From Halomonas halophila (GTDB taxonomy: Bacteria; Pseudomonadota; Gammaproteobacteria; Pseudomonadales; Halomonadaceae): a stretch of 64,000 nucleotides of DNA. A program made the position numbers and the translations under genes. Under the pieces are notes generated by a model. That model was given only the letters and a program-made list of their open reading frames with translations. It was not told the DNA's origin and did not search any database. Where the stretch lies: positions 2,728,001 to 2,792,000 of the forward strand of contig NZ_CP129121.1 of the NCBI RefSeq assembly GCF_030406665.1. The letters run 5' to 3'. Of the stretch, positions 7,642 through 15,895 are shown one piece after another; position 1 is the stretch's first letter, and every line of letters starts with the position of its first letter.

Positions 7642-9552
7642 TCATTTGGCCCGCGAGGGCATCGGGTAGCGGAACTTGAGGAACTTCTGGGCGTGGCTCA
7701 ACGCCTGGAAGGCATCCTTGAGGTGATGACGCTCGCTGCTCGAGACGTTCTCCGGCTCGATGTTGTTGTCCGGCGTCTGGTCGTGCTGGATATCGATCAC
7801 CTGGTGGCGGATTCGCGACATCGACAGAAACTCCAGGGCGTAGCGCAGGCGATCGCTGACCCCCGGGGCCAGCAGCTGGGTGCGATCGATGTCGTCGAGC
7901 CGGTCGAAGCTGTTCTGGGCGCTGGAGCCGCAGGCCAGGGCATGCACCCGGATCAGGTCGACCATCGGCGCGGTGCCGCGGCGCTTCAGGTTGATCGAGT
8001 TGTTGTGCTTGCCGTCCTTCTCCATCACGAAGGTGCGGAAGAAACCCAGCGGCGGGGTGCGGTTCAGGGCGTTGCGGGCCATCGCCGCCAGGAAGCGCGG
8101 ATGCCGCGCGGCCTGGTAGGCCACCAGGTCCTGGAGCTGCTCCACCAGCACGTTCTCCCCGTAGACGGCGTCGAGATCGAAGAAGATCGAGCTATGCAGC
8201 AGCCGCTCGGGATTGGGCTGCTCGATCCACTCGGTGAAGTAGCGCTTCCACACCGACAGGGGCTGCCGCCAGCTCGGGTTGGTGGCCATGATGTCGCCCT
8301 TGCAGTAGGGGTAGCCGCAGGCATCCAGGCCATCGCTGACGAACTGCGCCAGCTCGAGGAAGTAGGCGTCGTGCTGCTCGGGATCGAAATCGTCGGACAG
8401 CACCAGGGCATTGTCCTGGTCGGTGGCGATCGACTGCTCGTTGCGCGCCATGGAGCCCATCGCCATGAAGCAGTAGGGCACCGGCGGCGGCCCCAGGCGC
8501 TCCTCGCCCAGCTCCAGCAGGCGGCGGGTGAAGCTGCGCCCGATGGTCGACAGGGCGCTGCCCACCATGCGCGAGTCGGCGCCCTCCTCGACCATGCGCA
8601 CGAAGGCCGCACTGACGTCCGGCGCCAGCCGTGCCAGGCCCTCGGCGTTGGGCTGGTGGAAGATGTTGCTGACCAGGTACAGGCTGCTCTGGGTCTCGTA
8701 GCGAATGATGTCCGAGAGGTGCACGATGCCCACCGGGCGGCGGCGATACATCACCGGCAGGTGGTGAATGTTGTAGCGCAGCATGACCAGCATCGCCTCC
8801 TGCACCGACTCGTCGGACTGCACGGCGATGACGTTGCCGGCCACCACCTCGCCGACCGGCGTCTCCGGCGACAGGCCTTCCGCCACCACCCGGGTGCGGA
8901 AGTCGCTGTCGGTGAGGATGCCGCGCAGCTGCCAGGCGCGCTCCTCGCTGTCGCGGAAGGTGTAGCGCGGATTGTCCTCTTCGCCGGGGTCGTCGAGCAC
9001 CAGCACCGCCGAGGCCTGGAAGTCGGTGATCTGACGGGCGGCCTCCTGGACGGTGGTCGAGGCCTCGACCATCAGCGGGTAGCGCGTGACCAGCTTGCGC
9101 ACCCGGGTGATCATCATGTCGTTGTTCTTCTTCTGCTCCTCGACCACGCTCTCGAGCCGCGGGCGCTGCAGCTCGACGAAGTCGGCGAAGTCGTCGTCAG
9201 CCTGACAGAGATGCTGGAAGACCGTCTCGGGAATGAAGTAGATCAGCGAGTCTTCCATGGCCCGCACGGGATAGCGGACCCGGTTGTTCCGCAGCAGGCT
9301 GAACTGGCCGAAGATCTCGCCCTCGCCCCGGCGGTTGTAGAGCTCCCCGCCGCGACGATAGACCTCCACCGCGCCGCTGCGGATGTAGCACAGCTCGTGG
9401 AGCTCCTGGTCGAGCGTCAGGATATCGGTGTCGGCCTTGAAGTAGGCCACCTGGACGTTGCTCGCCACCTCGTCGAGCAGTTCGTCGGACAGCGTCTCGA
9501 AGGGCGGAAAACGCCCGAGATGCTGGCGAATTTCCAGCAGTTCCACATCCAT
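7642..9552 (-). CDS. cNMP-binding / tandem CBS / DUF294 nucleotidyltransferase-like protein
   Basis: 636 aa in the order cyclic-nucleotide-binding fold (about residues 10-130, with GEIFGQFSLLRNNRVRYP), two CBS domains (about 155-285), a DUF294 nucleotidyltransferase-like core with GSMARNEQSIATDQDNAL at about 364-381, and a DUF294 C-terminal substrate-binding domain. The core resembles the GlnD/protein-PII uridylyltransferase fold, so a nucleotidyl-transfer signalling role is expected. Start: the ATG at 9552 (MDVELLEIRQ); an upstream TTG at 9588 is possible but less family-like. Likely an operon with the exonuclease 13 nt downstream. Confidence 0.85.
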   Translation of the reverse strand: MDVELLEIRQHLGRFPPFETLSDELLDEVASNVQVAYFKADTDILTLDQELHELCYIRSGAVEVYRRGGELYNRRGEGEIFGQFSLLRNNRVRYPVRAMEDSLIYFIPETVFQHLCQADDDFADFVELQRPRLESVVEEQKKNNDMMITRVRKLVTRYPLMVEASTTVQEAARQITDFQASAVLVLDDPGEEDNPRYTFRDSEERAWQLRGILTDSDFRTRVVAEGLSPETPVGEVVAGNVIAVQSDESVQEAMLVMLRYNIHHLPVMYRRRPVGIVHLSDIIRYETQSSLYLVSNIFHQPNAEGLARLAPDVSAAFVRMVEEGADSRMVGSALSTIGRSFTRRLLELGEERLGPPPVPYCFMAMGSMARNEQSIATDQDNALVLSDDFDPEQHDAYFLELAQFVSDGLDACGYPYCKGDIMATNPSWRQPLSVWKRYFTEWIEQPNPERLLHSSIFFDLDAVYGENVLVEQLQDLVAYQAARHPRFLAAMARNALNRTPPLGFFRTFVMEKDGKHNNSINLKRRGTAPMVDLIRVHALACGSSAQNSFDRLDDIDRTQLLAPGVSDRLRYALEFLSMSRIRHQVIDIQHDQTPDNNIEPENVSSSERHHLKDAFQALSHAQKFLKFRYPMPSRAK

Positions 9553-9645
9553 GGCCCAGTGCCTACCCGGTCGTTGAGGATAGGCCAAGTCTGAAAGGCG
9601 CCGAGGACGGTGTAAAGAGCTTGTATCACGGGGGCCGGAACGCGG

Positions 9646-9671
9646 AAAGGCCGCCCCGAGGGGCGGCCTTT
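9646..9671. terminator. Terminator hairpin, AAAGG...CCTTT
   Basis: An 11-bp perfect stem (AAAGGCCGCCC / GGGCGGCCTTT) with a CGAG loop lies just after the DUF4168 gene on the minus strand, before the DUF294 gene start. Confidence 0.75.
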
Positions 9672-9702
9672 CATCGCACAGGGATCTCGCGGGATGACGG
9701 GA

Positions 9703-10116
9703 TCAGGAAGCGGACTCGCCGCTGCCCTGGGCCATGCCCTGGACGCGCTGCATCAGCTCGGGATCCTGCTGGATCGCCTGGCCGATGGCGTTGAAGGTCT
9801 CCACTTCGAGGCCGCTGTTCTGGACCGCCTCGACCATCTGGTCGTTGGCTTCCTGACGGACCTGCTGCTGGGCCTCTTCACCCTCGGCGTTCTGCAGCTG
9901 CTGGGTGTAATCCTGAGAGATCACCGCGATTTCCTCGGAGGCATCGGCGAACTTCTGCAGCTGGGCGTCGGAGAAGTTCTGGGTCGCGGCCTGCGCCTCG
10001 GCCGGGGCCTGGCCCTGGCTGGCGGTGGCATCGGCACTGTCCTGTGCATACGCCATGGAGCTCATCATGCCGGCACTGAGCAGGGCGGCGGAAAACAGGG
10101 CGGTGATACGTTGCAT
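9703..10116 (-). CDS. Exported DUF4168-domain protein
   Basis: 137 aa. Residues 1-24 form a signal peptide ending SMAYA before QDS, so the mature protein is periplasmic. The mature part is glutamine/alanine/glutamate-rich with FSDAQLQKFADASEEIAVI and a C-terminal FNAIGQAIQQDPELMQRV segment, the pattern of DUF4168. The function of the family is not known. The start at 10116 follows GGAGG; a frame extending upstream to 10173 is rejected because the signal peptide and ribosome site both mark 10116. It has its own terminator. Confidence 0.8.
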   Translation of the reverse strand: MQRITALFSAALLSAGMMSSMAYAQDSADATASQGQAPAEAQAATQNFSDAQLQKFADASEEIAVISQDYTQQLQNAEGEEAQQQVRQEANDQMVEAVQNSGLEVETFNAIGQAIQQDPELMQRVQGMAQGSGESAS

Positions 10117-10213
10117 AGATACCTCCGAAAACATTGTCTTGCATGCGTGGGGTGCCCTCCTGTGACGAGCCACGTCGACAAGGGTTCACCACCATCGTGT
10201 AACAGTTTGAAAA

Positions 10214-10241
10214 GACGACGCTCCCGGTCGGGAGCGTCGTC
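10214..10241 (-). terminator. Rho-independent terminator of the TRAP transporter operon
   Basis: A 12-bp perfect stem GACGACGCTCCC / GGGAGCGTCGTC closes a 4-nt loop and is followed on the minus strand by TTTTC. It begins about 20 nt after the permease stop. Confidence 0.85.
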
Positions 10242-10262
10242 GGTGGTGGCACGCGTCGTCGC

Positions 10263-12458
10263 CTAGCCGTAGGCGAGATTCGGCAGCCAGGTGACCAGCG
10301 CCGGGAACAGGATCACCAGGATCAGCCCCAGGGCCTGGATGCCCAGGAATGGGAAGGACGAACGGAAGATCTGCCCCATGGTGATGTGCGGCGGGCACAC
10401 CCCCTTGATGTAGAACAGTGCGTAGCCGAACGGCGGACTGAGGAAGGACATCTGCATGTTCACGAGGTAGATGACCCCGAACCACAGCGACACGTCGGCG
10501 GGCGACACGCCGGGCAGCCCGAATACCCCGTCGAAGCTCATCGACTGGATCAGCGGCACGAAGATCGGCACCGCCAGCAGCAGGATGCCCACCCAGTCGA
10601 GGAACATGCCCAGCGCCACCAGCAGCACCATCATCAGCGCCAGCACCGCGTAGGGGCCGAGCCCCGCGCCGGAGATCAGCTCCTGCACGAAGGTCTGGCC
10701 GCCCTGGAGGATGTAGAAGCCGACGAAGATGCTGGCGCCGAAGATGATCCACATCACCATCGCCGAGGCGACCAGGGTGGTCATGCAGGCGGCGTGCAGG
10801 TTGGGCCAGGTCAGGCGCTTGTGCAGCGCCGCCACGACCAGGGCGCCGAAGGTCCCGATACCGGCCGCCTCCACCGGCGTGGCGATGCCGGTGAAGATGA
10901 TGCCCAGCACCAGCACCACCAGCACGATGGGGGCCAGCATGTTGCGCAGCAGGCGCAGCTTCTCCTTCATGTCGACCCGGTCCTCCACCGGCATCGGCGG
11001 CGCCATCTTGATGTTCAGGGTGCCGCGCATCCAGCAGTAGAAGCCGTACATGAAGGCCAGCAGCAGGCCGGGAATCAGCGAACCGAGGTAGAGTTCACCC
11101 ACCGACTGCTGGGCGATGACGCCGTAGATGATCGCCAGGATCGACGGCGGAATCAGGATGCCCAGGGTGCCGCCGGCCATGATCGAACCGATGGCGATCT
11201 CCGGGTCGTAGTGACGCTTGAGCATCGCCGGCAGGGCGATCAGGCCCATGGTCACCACCGCGGCGCCGATCACGCCGACCATGGCGGCGAGCAGCGTGGA
11301 AGCGATGACGGTGGCGATGGCCAGGCCCGCCTTCAGGCCGCCCATCCACTTGTAGACGACGTCGAACAGCTCCTCGATGATCCCCGCCTTCTCCAGCACC
11401 GAGGCCATGAAGATGAACAGCGGAATGGCCGACAGCTGGTAGTTGGTCATCATCGGGAAGATGCGCGACGGCATCAGGTTGAGCATGTGCTGATCGCCCA
11501 CCAGGTAGAGGAAGGCCACCCCCAGGCCGCCGGTGACGAAGGCCAGCGGCAGGCCCGCCACCAGCACCACCATCAGGGTGCCGAACATCACCAGGGTCAG
11601 ACCGCCGATGCCCAGGCCGCTGAGGCTGTTCTCGAGGCTGCCGGCCAGGCTCTGGTAGTCGGTGGTGGCGATGTTGACCATCTCGAACAGCACCCACGCC
11701 CCGAGGACGATGCCCAGCGCGATCAGCAGGGTCGAGAAGGTATGGCTGCCGCCATGCGCCCGTCGATGGTGGCGGAAGGCCTGGACGTCACGGATCAGCT
11801 GGGCGATGCCCTGGAGCAGCAGCAGCAGCGCCCCGAAGAACAACATGAACTTCACCGGGTAGAACTGGATCGCCCACTCGGTGAAGGACGTCTCGTTGGC
11901 ATAGCTGGCGCCGAAGAAGAAGCGATCACTCACCGACTGGGAGAAGAACTTCCAGCCGGTCACCAGCAGCGCGATGGTGAAGATGAAGAAGGACACCGAG
12001 GTCAGCAGGTCCAGCGCCGCCTTGTTCACCGGCCGGGCACGCTGGTAGAGGATATCGACGCGCACGTGCCCGCCCTCGCGCAGGGCGAAGGCCCCGGCGA
12101 TCAGGTACTGCATGCCGAACATCAGGGTCATCGACTCGTGGGCCCAGTTGGTCGGCGAATTGAAGGCATAGCGCATCAGCACTTCGTAGGCGAACACGAA
12201 GGGGGCGATCAGCGCCCAGTAGGCCACGTAGCGGCCGAAGAAACCGGAGATGCGGTCGACCAGGGCGGTGAAGAGGTTGCCCGGGGGATGGTAGCGCGCC
12301 ACCGGCGCCTCGCCGGGGACCTCGCCGGTGTCGCCGCCGCTGATGGTGCCGCCGCGCCGGAAACTGCGGTCGACGAGCCACATCACCAGCAGCGGCAGGA
12401 AGAACAGTGCCGACCAGTAGAGCCAGTGCGGCAGAACGAAATTGATCTCGAGATTCAT
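10263..12458 (-). CDS. TRAP transporter permease, fused DctQ-DctM
   Basis: 731 aa combining the small (DctQ, about residues 70-240, with VLMRYAFNSPTNWAHE) and large (DctM, about 290-731) subunits in one chain. The DctM part has the typical IPLFIFMASVLEKAG, GGTLGILIPPSILAIIYG and SFLSPPFGYALFYIKG elements. It drives uptake of a carboxylate-type solute with the Na+ gradient, fed by the periplasmic DctP. An extra N-terminal helix plus linker (residues 1-60) precedes DctQ. Start has GGAGGAG 6 nt upstream. It lies 144 nt downstream of dctP, on the same strand. The substrate is not evident; its place beside betaine demethylation genes suggests a related compound, but that is only context. Confidence 0.9.
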   Translation of the reverse strand: MNLEINFVLPHWLYWSALFFLPLLVMWLVDRSFRRGGTISGGDTGEVPGEAPVARYHPPGNLFTALVDRISGFFGRYVAYWALIAPFVFAYEVLMRYAFNSPTNWAHESMTLMFGMQYLIAGAFALREGGHVRVDILYQRARPVNKAALDLLTSVSFFIFTIALLVTGWKFFSQSVSDRFFFGASYANETSFTEWAIQFYPVKFMLFFGALLLLLQGIAQLIRDVQAFRHHRRAHGGSHTFSTLLIALGIVLGAWVLFEMVNIATTDYQSLAGSLENSLSGLGIGGLTLVMFGTLMVVLVAGLPLAFVTGGLGVAFLYLVGDQHMLNLMPSRIFPMMTNYQLSAIPLFIFMASVLEKAGIIEELFDVVYKWMGGLKAGLAIATVIASTLLAAMVGVIGAAVVTMGLIALPAMLKRHYDPEIAIGSIMAGGTLGILIPPSILAIIYGVIAQQSVGELYLGSLIPGLLLAFMYGFYCWMRGTLNIKMAPPMPVEDRVDMKEKLRLLRNMLAPIVLVVLVLGIIFTGIATPVEAAGIGTFGALVVAALHKRLTWPNLHAACMTTLVASAMVMWIIFGASIFVGFYILQGGQTFVQELISGAGLGPYAVLALMMVLLVALGMFLDWVGILLLAVPIFVPLIQSMSFDGVFGLPGVSPADVSLWFGVIYLVNMQMSFLSPPFGYALFYIKGVCPPHITMGQIFRSSFPFLGIQALGLILVILFPALVTWLPNLAYG

Positions 12459-12602
12459 GAAAACTCCTCCGCGATACCATCGCTTCCCGGCGATGGCGAC
12501 GGATCATCTAGCCGACGGGATGCAGGGTTGAGGGCATGGCGCCCATGCAAACCGGGGCTGCGGCGCTCGGCCCACAGCCCCCGGATGAAGCAAGCAGAGG
12601 GA

Positions 12603-13760
12603 TCAGACGTTGAGTTCGAAGTCCTTGATGTCGTCCTCGGTGATCAGCGCCACCGCCGGATCCATCATGGTCCTCAGGTGGGCCCGGAACATGCGCGCGG
12701 CGTCAGGGTCCTTGTTGGCCCACTTGAACCACAGCGGGATGGCGACCTCGCGGAAGCGGACGGCGTCCTCCTCGGAGAGGTGGATGATCTCGACGCCCTT
12801 CTCGCGGTACTTGGGCCAGGCCTCGGCGTTGGCCTTCTGGATCGCCGCGTAGTGCTCGCGGGAATAGCCCGCCACCAGGTCGTGCATCAGGTCCTGCACC
12901 TGGGGCGACATGCGTTCAAAGACACGGCGATTGACCGAGATGTCCATCAGGTCGACCGCCTGGTGCAGGCAGGGCGTGGAGGGCGGGCCCATGATGATGT
13001 AGTCGGCCACCTGCCAGAAACCGAGCTCGTAGTTGACCGCCGCCCCGGTGAAGTCGGCGGCATCGATGGTGCCTTTCTCCAGCGCCGGATAGACCTCGGA
13101 ACCGGGCAGCAGCGTGGTACGTGCGCCCATCTCGGCGAAGGTCTCGGCGACGATGCCGCCGGGCATGCGGATCTTGACCCCGTCGAAGTCGTCGAAGCTT
13201 CTCAGCGGCACCTTGGAGTGGATCAGGTTGAGGTCGTGGTGAACGTAGCCCAGCAGCTCCTGGCCCTGCTTGCGATAGAGTTCCTTGGCGATGCCGAAGC
13301 CGCCGTAGGCGCCGAACATCATGTCCCACTGGTGGGGCAGCGACAGCCCCATGGGGAAGGCAGTGAGGAAGACGCCGGCCGGCATCTTGCCGGGCCAGTA
13401 GACGGTGAACCAGTTCTGACCGTCGAGCACGCCGTTGCGCACCGCATCGGCGACCTCGAAGGCCCCGGCCACGGCACCGGCGGGGAAAGGCTCGATGCTG
13501 ACCTCGCCACTGGTGGCCTCGATCACACCGTTGGCCCAGGCCTCGAAGGTGCGGTAGCCCACGGTCCCCGGCTGCCAGGAGGACTGCATGCGGATGCGAA
13601 TGCCCTGCTGAGCCTGGACATTGCCGATCCAGGGGGCCGCCACGGCCGCGGCGGAGCCGATCGCGGCGGCCTTCAGGAAGTTACGACGATTGCCGGCACC
13701 GCTGCCCGATGTCGCGACGCTAGCGGACGAAGTGCGCTTGGGCTGCTGGTCGTCTTGCAT
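12603..13760 (-). CDS. TRAP transporter substrate-binding protein DctP, Tat-exported
   Basis: 385 aa. A twin-arginine signal (NRRNFLKAAAIG, followed by APWIGNVQAQ) lies about 30 residues in, so the protein is probably exported folded by Tat. The mature part has the DctP features: QSSWQPGT near the start, EVYPALEKGTIDAADF in the middle and VQDLMHDLVAGYSREHY later. It captures the solute in the periplasm and delivers it to the fused DctQM encoded next. Start at 13760 is chosen for AGGAG upstream; the frame runs further upstream but without signal logic. Neighbouring hairpins upstream (13842-13880, 13997-14009) may be regulatory. Confidence 0.88.
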   Translation of the reverse strand: MQDDQQPKRTSSASVATSGSGAGNRRNFLKAAAIGSAAAVAAPWIGNVQAQQGIRIRMQSSWQPGTVGYRTFEAWANGVIEATSGEVSIEPFPAGAVAGAFEVADAVRNGVLDGQNWFTVYWPGKMPAGVFLTAFPMGLSLPHQWDMMFGAYGGFGIAKELYRKQGQELLGYVHHDLNLIHSKVPLRSFDDFDGVKIRMPGGIVAETFAEMGARTTLLPGSEVYPALEKGTIDAADFTGAAVNYELGFWQVADYIIMGPPSTPCLHQAVDLMDISVNRRVFERMSPQVQDLMHDLVAGYSREHYAAIQKANAEAWPKYREKGVEIIHLSEEDAVRFREVAIPLWFKWANKDPDAARMFRAHLRTMMDPAVALITEDDIKDFELNV

Positions 13761-13841
13761 GGCGAAGACTCCTCGTTGGTGTTGCGTCCGTCTCGCACGG
13801 CGCGAGAACGGAGGGCTTGTTGTTGTTTCTTCTGGCTTCAC

Positions 13842-13880
13842 CCCATGCCGCCGGCGCCCGAGGGACGCCGACGGCATGGG
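13842..13880. repeat. 15-bp inverted repeat in dctP leader
   Basis: The arms CCCATGCCGCCGGCG and CGCCGACGGCATGGG pair with one mismatch around a 9-nt loop, 82 nt upstream of the dctP start. No T-run follows on either strand, so a leader structure or protein site is as likely as a terminator. Confidence 0.5.
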
Positions 13881-13996
13881 CAACACGATCCATGTCTCTG
13901 GAAATACCTTCCGCATCAAAACGTAGTGTCCCCGTAGACCCCGGCCAACAGCGACTTTCAACGTACATCGCTCAACGATACGCACCGATAACGAAG

Positions 13997-14009
13997 TAAC
14001 ATGCTGTTA
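13997..14009. promoter_or_regulatory. TAACA-TGC-TGTTA inverted repeat
   Basis: A 13-bp inverted repeat sits at the edge of the AT-rich block upstream of dctP, a plausible operator for the TRAP operon. Only symmetry and position support this. Confidence 0.35.
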
Positions 14010-14129
14010 TATATAAAAATTCAGACTCTGGGGCGGCGCAGGCGAAAAAACGTCCCTACGACTATTGAACGAGTGATGGGAGGCCACGAGGGGAGAGAGG
14101 ACGGGGGAAGTCGGAACGATAAAGACGAC

Positions 14130-14154
14130 GGCCATCGCCGGGGAGGCGATGGCC
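14130..14154 (-). terminator. Terminator-like hairpin downstream of purU
   Basis: GGCCATCGCC and GGCGATGGCC form a perfect 10-bp stem around GGGGA. On the minus strand it is followed by GTCGTCTTTATC. It is placed to end the glyA-sox-purU transcript after the degenerate purU tail. Confidence 0.6.
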
Positions 14155-14195
14155 GTGCAAGGCCGCTCGGGCGGCCTCAAGCGCGAACCGGAAGG

Positions 14196-14313
14196 CTAGC
14201 GCGAGAACACCACCGTGCGGCGGCCGTGCGGGAACACCCGACGCGCCACGTGGGCATCGACGGCGCGGGCGACAGGCATCAGGGGCACTCGATCTGGCGC
14301 CCCCGCCCTTGGC
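14196..14313 (-). pseudogene. Degenerate tandem copy of the purU 3' end
   Basis: This stretch repeats the last about 36 codons of purU, including the TAG stop, 4 nt downstream of the intact gene. The stop-proximal 72 nt (14196-14267 against 14318-14389) differ at only two positions. Farther in, small insertions break the frame, but blocks such as GCCAAGGGC and ATCGAGTGC remain recognisable. It has no start and cannot make a formyltransferase fragment of its own. It could be the scar of a tandem duplication or of recombination between two purU paralogues. Confidence 0.75.
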
Positions 14314-14317
14314 TTTC

Positions 14318-15184
14318 CTAGCGCGAGAACACCACCGTGCGGCGGCCGTGCAGGAACACCCGACGTGCCACGTGGGCATCGACGGCGCGCGCCAGGGTCA
14401 TGCACTCGATGTCACGGCCCTTGGCCACCAGATCCTCGGGATCGTCGGCGTGGCCAACCGGCTCCACGCCCTGAGTGATGATCGGCCCCTCGTCCAGATC
14501 GTCGTTGATGTAGTGCGCGGTGGCACCGACCAGCTTGACGCCCTTCTCGAAGGCCTGGTGATAGGGCTTGGCACCCTTGAAGCCCGGCAGCAGCGAGTGA
14601 TGGATGTTGATCGCGCGGCCGGAGAGCTTCTCGCACATGTCGCTGGAGAGCACCTGCATGTAGCGGGCCAGGATCACCAGCTCGGCGCCGGTCTCCTCGA
14701 CCACCTCCCACACCCGGGCCTCCTGCTCGGCCTTGGTCTCGGCGGTGATCGGGAAGTGGTAGTACGGCAGCCCGTGCCAGTCGGCCAGCGGCTGGAGATC
14801 CGGGTGGTTGGAGACCACCGCGCGAATCTCGATCGGCAGCTGGCCGGTACGATAGCGATACAGCAGGTCGTTCAGGCAGTGATCCGCCTTGGAGACCATG
14901 ATCACCACCGGCATCCGCGCATCCGGGGCGGTCAGCTCGAAGGCCATCTCGAACTCGGCGGCCCGGGCGGCGAAGGCGGCCTGGAAGGCCTCGGCATCGA
15001 AGTCGGGCTCCAGCGGGCGGAACTCGGTGCGGATGAAGAAGCGCTCGCCGTGATGGTCGTCGAAGGACTGCTGCTCGGTGATGTAGCAGCGGCTCTCCTT
15101 CAGGAAGCGGGTCACCACGTCGACGGTGCCCAGGCGGCTGGGGCACTGGGCGGTGAGAATCCAGGTATCGGCGCTACGGCTCAT
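14318..15184 (-). CDS. purU: Formyltetrahydrofolate deformylase
   Basis: Hydrolyses 10-formyl-THF to formate and THF, keeping one-carbon and glycine pools balanced. The 288-aa protein has an N-terminal ACT-type domain (residues about 5-85, with WILTAQCPSRLGTV) and a formyltransferase-like catalytic domain with VSNHPDL, INIHHSLLPGFKGAKPY and the Asp of INDDLDEGP, i.e. the Asn-His-Asp catalytic set. It follows soxG by 75 nt, and the gap holds a strong hairpin that may reduce expression. In Pseudomonas a purU paralogue also sits after soxG, consistent with a role in disposing of one-carbon units from sarcosine oxidation. Confidence 0.95.
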   Translation of the reverse strand: MSRSADTWILTAQCPSRLGTVDVVTRFLKESRCYITEQQSFDDHHGERFFIRTEFRPLEPDFDAEAFQAAFAARAAEFEMAFELTAPDARMPVVIMVSKADHCLNDLLYRYRTGQLPIEIRAVVSNHPDLQPLADWHGLPYYHFPITAETKAEQEARVWEVVEETGAELVILARYMQVLSSDMCEKLSGRAINIHHSLLPGFKGAKPYHQAFEKGVKLVGATAHYINDDLDEGPIITQGVEPVGHADDPEDLVAKGRDIECMTLARAVDAHVARRVFLHGRRTVVFSR

Positions 15185-15204
15185 GGAAGGTCTCCTGACG
15201 TAAG

Positions 15205-15228
15205 CAGGCCGGGGCGAGCCCCGGCCTG
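15205..15228 (-). terminator. Hairpin between soxG and purU
   Basis: CAGGCCGGGGC and GCCCCGGCCTG give 11 paired bases around a tiny loop, without a T-run. It could be a partial terminator or an mRNA-stabilising structure between two genes of one operon. Confidence 0.55.
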
Positions 15229-15259
15229 ATCTGGTACCACGGCTGAATGACGGTCGCGC

Positions 15260-15895
15260 TCAGCGCTCGACGCCGATAGCGTACTCGTCACCGGCATCCA
15301 GCAGCCAGCGATAGGTATAGTCGGCGAAGCTGCGGCGCACCACCAGCTCCCAGCGCTCCTCGCTCGGACGGCGAAGGACCACGGTGGTCTTGGCGAAGAT
15401 GGTGGTCACGCCCTTGCCGACCGGGAAGTGGCTCGGATGGACGTCGTAGACCACCGACTTCATCAGCACCTCTCGGGCGGCCTCACCCTCGAGCTCGACC
15501 AGGGTCTGGCCGCCGCTGACGTTGCTGATCGCGAAGTGGGCGTCGCCCAGCGCCGCACGCAGGCGGTTTTCCAGCTCGAACTCCTCGCCGCCGGGCACGA
15601 TGACCAGCCACTCGTCCGGGGAGATCCACTGGATCGAACGCTTGCCCTCGTCGTCATGGACCAGGCCCTGGGGCTCGCCAGGCAGGGAGACGCCGAGCAC
15701 CCCACGCACCGCGCCGTCGAGCACCACGGCGCCGCCGCGCAGCACCAGGTGCCCCAGGAAGGGCTTCTCGCGCAGCACCACCTGGCTCTTGGCGGTGGGG
15801 GCCGGAGCCCCCGAACGACGATAGCTGTAGGCGAGCGGCGATTCGACCGGGATCTTGGCCTCGGTATTGGTATCGAAGGTGGCAACGTTAGACAT
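15260..15895 (-). CDS. soxG: Sarcosine oxidase gamma subunit
   Basis: 211 aa; the small subunit of the heterotetrameric (alpha-beta-gamma-delta) sarcosine oxidase. It carries the SoxG-type pattern with SPLAYSYRR, VLGVSLPGEPQGL, IQWISPDEWLVI and a C-terminal RSFADYTYRWLLDAG element. Start at 15895 overlaps the last 8 bases of soxA and is preceded by GGGAGAG; upstream in-frame codons lie inside soxA and are not needed. Gene order soxB-soxD-soxA-soxG matches the classical operon. Confidence 0.93.
   Translation of the reverse strand: MSNVATFDTNTEAKIPVESPLAYSYRRSGAPAPTAKSQVVLREKPFLGHLVLRGGAVVLDGAVRGVLGVSLPGEPQGLVHDDEGKRSIQWISPDEWLVIVPGGEEFELENRLRAALGDAHFAISNVSGGQTLVELEGEAAREVLMKSVVYDVHPSHFPVGKGVTTIFAKTTVVLRRPSEERWELVVRRSFADYTYRWLLDAGDEYAIGVER

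Larger units (their letters stand above)
13761..14195. other. Intergenic region upstream of the TRAP operon
   Basis: About 435 bp without a supported gene. It contains a large imperfect inverted repeat (13842-13880), an AT-rich stretch around 14005-14035 that could hold the dctP promoter, a 5-bp-arm inverted repeat TAACATGCTGTTA (13997-14009), and a terminator-like hairpin (14130-14154) belonging to the purU side. Confidence 0.5.

Noticed and set aside
10386..13937. 1183-codon plus-strand frame antisense to the TRAP genes
   Set aside because: It spans two genes and their gap and is rich in His/Gln/Arg/Asp without any domain; the minus strand carries clear DctP and DctQM.
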